From: Saccharopolyspora indica | GTDB lineage: Bacteria > Actinomycetota > Actinomycetes > Mycobacteriales > Pseudonocardiaceae | Assembly (NCBI RefSeq): GCF_027853965.1 | Contig: NZ_JAQGLB010000001.1 | Coordinates: forward strand, 124,001 to 188,000 | DNA length: 64,000 nt | Direction of reading: 5' to 3' | Shown here: one piece after another, positions 60,143 through 64,000 of the stretch | Position numbering within the stretch: the first letter of the stretch is position 1 | How the letters are laid out: every line of letters begins with the position of its first letter | Translations under genes and position numbers: made by a program | The notes under the pieces: model-generated | Databases searched by the model: none | Seen by the model: the letters and a program-made list of their open reading frames with translations, nothing else | Told to the model about the DNA's origin: nothing

Positions 60143-60766
60143 GTGGTCGACAGCGCTCGTCCGGCCGAGCCGGCCGCCGATGGTCCGAGCCGGTTGGTGG
60201 GGGCGGAGATCAAGCGGATCCGCGCCGAACGCGGCCTGACGCTGCGGGATCTGGCGGAACGCTGCGGCTTGTCTCCGGGCTTCCTCTCGCTGGCCGAGCG
60301 GGGCATCAACTCGATCTCGCTGACCTCGTTGTTCGCGCTGGCCACCGCGCTGGACGTGGACGCGGTCGAGCTGCTGGGCACGGCCGGTCGCCGGAGCCGG
60401 CGCGAGTACTCGGTCACCCGGCACGACGACCCGGACGCCACGCGGGTGGTGATGGGCGAGCGGGAGCACCGCGTGCTGACCGCGGACCTGCCCGACCAGC
60501 ACCTCGAAGCGCTGGTCACCAAGGTGCACCCGACCACCGAGCCATCACCGGTCACCCAGCACGACGGCGAGGAGTTCTGCTACGTGCTGCGCGGTGAGCT
60601 GACGTTCCTGCTGGCGGACGAGGCCGCGGTGCTCGCCGCGGGCGACTCGGTCCACTTCAAGTCCAGGATTCCGCACGCCATCCACAACCGCGGCACCGAC
60701 ATCGCCGAGGTCCTCTGGACGGTCGACCGCCCGATGCTGCGGCGACCCGACGGCACGACGCGCTGA
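60143..60766 (+). CDS. XRE-family regulator with C-terminal cupin
   Basis: This protein of 207 residues has an N-terminal HTH (RAERGLTLRDLAERCGLSPGFLSLAERGINSISLTSL, about residues 27-64) and a C-terminal Cupin_2 sensor (QHDGEEFCYVLRGELTFLLADE, near residues 140-161, and SRIPHAIHNRG). This layout is typical of PuuR/SutR-like regulators of amine, amino-acid or peptide use. GTG 60143 has GGAAGGG eight bases upstream and lies after the TTGACT/TAAATA promoter. It probably controls the transporter and oxidase that follow. Confidence 0.9.
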   Translation: MVDSARPAEPAADGPSRLVGAEIKRIRAERGLTLRDLAERCGLSPGFLSLAERGINSISLTSLFALATALDVDAVELLGTAGRRSRREYSVTRHDDPDATRVVMGEREHRVLTADLPDQHLEALVTKVHPTTEPSPVTQHDGEEFCYVLRGELTFLLADEAAVLAAGDSVHFKSRIPHAIHNRGTDIAEVLWTVDRPMLRRPDGTTR

Positions 60767-60820
60767 CCGCGCTTCGCCTCACCCCTTCCGCCGGTGCACG
60801 CCATCCATCGAAAGGCGGCC

Positions 60821-62299
60821 ATGAGCGAGCAGACGAAGGTTTCCCCGAACGACCGAGGCTTCTTCGGCCACCCCCGCGGTCTGGCCACGCTGTTCTTCCT
60901 GGAGATGTGGGAGCGGTTCTCCTACTACGGGATGTCCGCGATCCTGCTCTACTACCTGTACGACCGGACCTCCGACGGCGGGCTCGGGATGGACAAGCCG
61001 ACCTCGTCGGCGCTGGTGTCGATCTACGGTGCCCTGGTGTTCATGTCCGGCATCGTCGGCGGCTGGCTGGCCGACCGGGTGCTGGGCATGCGCCGCGCGG
61101 TCCTGCTCGGCGGCCTGCTGATCATGTGCGGTCACCTGGTGCTGACGGTGCCCGGCGGGTTGCCCGCGCTGCTCGTGTCGATGTTTCTGATCGTGGTCGG
61201 CACCGGGCTGCTGAAGCCGAACGTGTCCAGTCTGGTGGGGGAGCTGTACTCGCCGACCGACAACCGCCGCGACGCCGGGTTCTCCCTCTTCTACATGGGC
61301 ATCAACCTGGGTGCTTTCCTCGCACCGTACCTGGTGGGCACGCTCGGGCAGCAGATCGGCTACCACCTCGGCTTCGGTCTTGCGGCCGTGGGCATGGCCG
61401 TCGGACTGGTCGCCTACGTCCGGGGGCGGGGGAGGCTGGGCCAGGCCGGGGACGTGCCGACGAACCCGCTGCGCGCCGGTGAGCGGCGCCAGGTGGGGAT
61501 GCGCGCAGCTGCGGGAGCCGCGGTGTCAGCGGTGGCGATCGTGGCTCTCGGAGCCACCGGGTCCCTGACCGTCCAGGCGCTGATCAACGCCGTGTCGGTG
61601 CTCGCAGTGCTGCTGCCTGCCGCGTATTTGATCATGATGCTGCGCAGTCCGCACACCGACGCGGTGGAGCGGTCCCGGTTGATCGCCTACATCCCGCTGT
61701 TCCTCGGCGCGGTGTGCTACTGGGTCGTCAACGAGCAGTCCGGCTCGGTGCTGGCGCAGTTCGCCGACACGCGAACCGACCTGGAGATCTTCGGGTTCGC
61801 GGTGCCGTCGTCGTGGTTCCAGTCGCTGAACCCGATCGCCACCCTGGTCCTGGCACCGACCTTCGCCTGGCTGTGGATCAGGCTGGGTGACCGGCAACCC
61901 GCGACGCCGCGCAAGTTCGCCATCGGCCTGCTGCTCGGCGGGGCATCGTTCGTGCTGATGGCCGGGCCCGGCCTGCTGCACGGCGTGGATGCGCCGGCCA
62001 GCCCGTGGTGGCTCGTCGGGAGCTACTTCGTGGTGATCTGCGGGTCGATGTGCCTGTCGCCGGTGGGGTTGTCGGCCACCACCAAGCTCGCCCCGCGGGC
62101 CTTCCTGGCGCAGATGATGAGCCTGTGGTTCCTGGCCTCCGCCGCGGCCGAAGGCATCAACGCGCAGCTCGTGCAGTTCTACCGCGCGGAGACCGAAGTC
62201 GGCTACTTCGCCGGGGTCGGCGCGGCGGTGATGGCGGCCGGAGTCGTCATGCACCTGATGACACCGTGGGTGCAGCGGCGCATGGGTGGTGTGCGGTGA
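60821..62299 (+). CDS. POT-family proton-dependent oligopeptide transporter
   Basis: This 492-residue transporter has about 14 helices and the POT signature FFLEMWERFSYYGM (ExxERFxYY, near residue 25), plus the GTGLLKPNVSSLVGELY and DAGFSLFYMGINLGAFLAP motifs of helices 4-5. It imports di- and tripeptides with protons. ATG 60821 follows AAAGGCGGCC. It lies between the XRE-cupin regulator and a DadA-like oxidase, consistent with uptake and use of peptides, possibly with D-amino or N-methyl residues. Confidence 0.92.
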   Translation: MSEQTKVSPNDRGFFGHPRGLATLFFLEMWERFSYYGMSAILLYYLYDRTSDGGLGMDKPTSSALVSIYGALVFMSGIVGGWLADRVLGMRRAVLLGGLLIMCGHLVLTVPGGLPALLVSMFLIVVGTGLLKPNVSSLVGELYSPTDNRRDAGFSLFYMGINLGAFLAPYLVGTLGQQIGYHLGFGLAAVGMAVGLVAYVRGRGRLGQAGDVPTNPLRAGERRQVGMRAAAGAAVSAVAIVALGATGSLTVQALINAVSVLAVLLPAAYLIMMLRSPHTDAVERSRLIAYIPLFLGAVCYWVVNEQSGSVLAQFADTRTDLEIFGFAVPSSWFQSLNPIATLVLAPTFAWLWIRLGDRQPATPRKFAIGLLLGGASFVLMAGPGLLHGVDAPASPWWLVGSYFVVICGSMCLSPVGLSATTKLAPRAFLAQMMSLWFLASAAAEGINAQLVQFYRAETEVGYFAGVGAAVMAAGVVMHLMTPWVQRRMGGVR

Positions 62300-62331
62300 G
62301 CGGAAATCGGTCGAACCAGGAGGAGCGGAAG

Positions 62332-63429
62332 ATGAGAGTGGCGGTCATCGGGAGCGGCATCGTCGGTGCGGCAGCCGGTTACGAGTTGGCGCGGGCCGGG
62401 GCGGACGTGGTCCTGGTGGACTCGCTGACCCCGGGCCGTGCGACCTCGGCCGGTGCGGGGATCATCTGCCCCTGGTCGTCTCAAGTGGACGATCCGGACT
62501 GGTACCGGTTCGCGGTCGCCGGGGCGGAGCACTACCGGGGACTGCTGGCGGCGTTGGCAGCTGACGGGGAGGTCGAGCTCGGCTACCGCCGGGTCGGGTC
62601 GCTGCGACTGGTCACCGACGACGAATCCGAGGAGGCCTTTCGGCGCGTGGCCGGGCGCGCCGCGGAGTCCCCGATGGCCGGCGAGGTGGAGCTGATCAGC
62701 GCACGCCGGGCCCGCGAGCTCTTCCCTCCACTCGAGCACGACGGCGCGGCGATCCACATCCCCGGAGCAGCGCGACTGGACGGGCGGTTGGTCCGCGATG
62801 CGATGCGCCGCGCCGCGGTTCGGCGCGGCGCCCGGATCGTCAACGGCACGGCCGCGATCGTCGCCGACAGCGCGGTCCGCGGCGTGCGGGTCGACGACGT
62901 GCTCATCGAGGCGGATGCCGTGATCGCGGCGGCCGGTGCCTGGTCGCCGCAGCTGCTGGAACCGATCGGCGTCCAGGTGCGGGTCGTGCCGCAGCGCGGG
63001 CAGATCACGCACCTGCGGCTGCCGGGAGTGGAAACCGCGAACTGGCCGGTCGTGCTGCCGCGGTCGCGGCACTACCTGCTGGCCTTCGACGACTCGCGGG
63101 TCGTGGTCGGCGCGACCCGCGAGGACGACGCCGGTTTCGACCACCGGGTGACCGCCGCCGGGATGGCGGAAGTGCTCGGTGAAGCGCTGTCGGTGGCTCC
63201 CGGACTGGCCGGTGCCACGCACGTGGAGACGCGCATCGGGTTCCGCCCGATGGGACCCGACATCCGACCCTTGCTCGGTGCGATTCCGCAGGTCGCCGGG
63301 CTGGTCGTGGCCAACGGGCTGGGAGCGTCCGGGCTGACGATGGGCCCGTACGCGGGTTCGGTCGCGGCGCGGTTGGCCCGCCAGGTCGATCCGGGGATCG
63401 ACCTGGCGCCCTACGACCCGCTGCGCTGA
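62332..63429 (+). CDS. FAD-dependent D-amino acid oxidase/dehydrogenase-like protein
   Basis: This 365-residue DAO-family flavoprotein has VIGSGIVGAAAGYELARAG at the N-terminus, SAGAGIICPWSS (near residue 40), PQRGQITHL (near residue 220) and the C-terminal FAD contact GFRPMGPDIRPLLGAIPQVAGLVVANGLGASGLTMGP. It resembles DadA or glycine oxidase-like enzymes that deaminate D-amino acids or glycine. ATG 62332 follows AGGAGGAGCGG. It starts 33 bp after the POT transporter gene and is probably co-transcribed with it. Confidence 0.88.
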   Translation: MRVAVIGSGIVGAAAGYELARAGADVVLVDSLTPGRATSAGAGIICPWSSQVDDPDWYRFAVAGAEHYRGLLAALAADGEVELGYRRVGSLRLVTDDESEEAFRRVAGRAAESPMAGEVELISARRARELFPPLEHDGAAIHIPGAARLDGRLVRDAMRRAAVRRGARIVNGTAAIVADSAVRGVRVDDVLIEADAVIAAAGAWSPQLLEPIGVQVRVVPQRGQITHLRLPGVETANWPVVLPRSRHYLLAFDDSRVVVGATREDDAGFDHRVTAAGMAEVLGEALSVAPGLAGATHVETRIGFRPMGPDIRPLLGAIPQVAGLVVANGLGASGLTMGPYAGSVAARLARQVDPGIDLAPYDPLR

Positions 63430-63442
63430 GGGTTCGGCCCGC

Positions 63443-63482
63443 GGTTTCACCCCGCTGCTGGCGATGTCGCTGATCCTGTGGT
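63443..63482 (+). pseudogene. 40-bp remnant of an MHS transporter gene
   Basis: Aligned without gaps, 63443-63482 and 51634-51673 (inside the MHS gene) differ at only three of 40 positions. Both encode a GFTPLLAxSLILW stretch. No transporter gene remains here. A copy of the hairpin repeat that follows the intact gene also follows the remnant, so it looks like the scar of a deleted transporter. Confidence 0.65.
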
Positions 63483-63484
63483 GT

Positions 63485-63526
63485 CGTGGGTGTTTTGGGG
63501 CGCTATAACACCCCGAAACACTCACG
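63485..63526. repeat. GCTATA hairpin repeat, second copy
   Basis: TGTTTTGGGG-CGCTATAACA-CCCCGAAACA plus flanks. It is closely similar to 51821-51864, with G-T wobbles in the stem. It lies about 55 bp past the DadA-like gene stop. Confidence 0.7.
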
Positions 63527-63572
63527 GCTCAGCGCGCAACCTTGCCGTGATCGCCTGCGGTGATCGGCCGGA

Positions 63573-63839
63573 TCAGCGGCGCGGGGCGGCCTCGGAAGGC
63601 CAAACAAGCCGCACGTTGCGGATCCGGGAGAACAGGGCGTGCGCTCCGTCGGCCGAAGCGCACCTCGCCCGGAGCGTGCCGTCGGGATCGAAGACCGACG
63701 CGCGCTGTTCGAACTCCAAGCCCCAGGCGTAGATCCCGCAGTCCACGCGGTCCCCGTGCTCCTCCACCAACGCGAACACCCTCGGCGGCGAGCTGTCGGC
63801 TTCCTCCTGCACCAACGCGGCGAACTCCGGCTCCGGCAA
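63573..63839 (-). CDS. Small hypothetical protein (actinobacterial, about 88 residues)
   Basis: The frame encodes LPEPEFAALV...RVFALVEEHGDRVDCGIYAWGLEFEQRASVF..., a Trp/acid-rich small soluble protein of a type I have seen as hypothetical in Pseudonocardiaceae. No ATG or GTG is available. TTG 63839 fits the expected MPxPEF-like N-terminus, and TTG 63854 is an alternative. Its start abuts the breakpoint of the truncated XRE gene, so it may have lost its native start and promoter. Confidence 0.5.
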   Translation of the reverse strand: MPEPEFAALVQEEADSSPPRVFALVEEHGDRVDCGIYAWGLEFEQRASVFDPDGTLRARCASADGAHALFSRIRNVRLVWPSEAAPRR

Positions 63840-63840
63840 C

Positions 63841-64000
63841 GAGCAGCTGCTCAACGCCTATGGCGTCAACGACCCGACCGTTCGTGACGAGCTCGTAAAC
63901 CTCGCGGAAGCGTCGCGCGACCAAGGCTGGTGGACCCGTTTCAACAACGAGTTGCCCGACGATGTCCGGCAACTGCTCAGCATCGAGGGCGGGCTGGTCG
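63841..64000 (+). pseudogene. 5'-truncated XRE/DUF5753 regulator fragment, continues past window
   Basis: The frame reads EQLLNAYGVNDPTVRDELVNLAEASRDQGWWTRFNNELPDDVRQLLSIEGGL, broken here by 'and so on'. The NAYGV...LA.ASRDQGWW..F pattern is the linker and start of the DUF5753 sensor of actinobacterial XRE regulators. The HTH and any ATG, GTG or TTG in this frame are missing upstream: the frame is closed by TAG at 63730, and the bases between do not resemble the family. The 3' part lies outside the window. Confidence 0.6.

Noticed and set aside
1-64000. CRISPR arrays, tRNA/rRNA genes or an intact insertion sequence
   Set aside because: None seen. The repeats found are short palindromes in intergenic gaps without spacer regularity, and no transposase or integrase motifs occur in any plausible frame.

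Overview
The window is high-G+C actinobacterial chromosome. The evidence is the codon use, many GTG starts, 1-4 base stop/start overlaps, a mycothiol-type DinB/MDMPI protein, WYL and DUF5753 regulators, and cytochrome oxidase with DUF3105/DUF305 neighbours. The overall style fits Pseudonocardiaceae (a Saccharopolyspora-like genome), but that placement is inference. I see no tRNA, rRNA, CRISPR array or intact mobile element.

Layout. (1) 1-7.8 kb: two divergent operons that look like a terpenoid or meroterpenoid cluster. They encode a FAD oxidoreductase (cut by the window edge), UbiA prenyltransferase, polyprenyl synthase and HisC-like aminotransferase on the minus strand, and an alpha/alpha-toroid cyclase-like protein plus P450 on the plus strand. 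The cyclase-like protein lacks the DxDD acid motif. (2) 8-22 kb: mostly regulator/enzyme pairs, including MDMPI-like, WYL/VOC, S4, GntR/lhgO, PAP2, a LuxR-type two-component pair, PucR/FAD-dehydrogenase and a short Rho paralogue. (3) 22-36.6 kb: an envelope redox and copper-oxidase island with two CcdA, two DsbA-like proteins, CtaD, DUF3105, DUF305, a CDF transporter and an M23 peptidase. It carries two BlaI-M56 (BlaR-type) pairs. Eight 17-bp sites of the form TACTATC-N3-GATAGTA, plus one degenerate site, lie in its control regions. I read this as one local BlaI-type regulon; it is the most interesting part of the window.

(4) 36.6-47 kb: a carbohydrate catabolic regulon with FGGY kinase, GntR-UTRA repressor, KDPG-type aldolase, cupin sugar-phosphate isomerase, RbsBAC-type ABC importer, 2-hydroxyacid dehydrogenase, AroE-like dehydrogenase and phosphotriesterase-like hydrolase. 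Three promoters place the operator TCCTGTCATGACAGGA exactly in the -35/-10 spacer. The substrate is unknown. (5) 47-52 kb: RpiR and LacI regulators, a HisD-family dehydrogenase of the sulfopropanediol-dehydrogenase (HpsN) kind and an MHS transporter, with two GTTTACGTAAAC-type operators. (6) 52-63.4 kb: catabolism of amino or cyclic-amide compounds: a SoxA/SolA-like oxidase without the flavin-linking Cys, HyuA/HyuB, MFS and POT transporters, a secreted alpha/beta hydrolase, an XRE-cupin regulator and a DadA-like oxidase. (7) 63.4-64 kb: a recombination scar holding a 40-bp remnant of an MHS transporter gene, a dispersed hairpin repeat and a 5'-truncated XRE/DUF5753 gene.

Several intergenic palindromes recur in the window: a family with core AATTTCGTACGAAATT, a hairpin family with loop GCTATA, and a 46-bp perfect palindrome. 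Most sit at gene ends and probably act as terminators.
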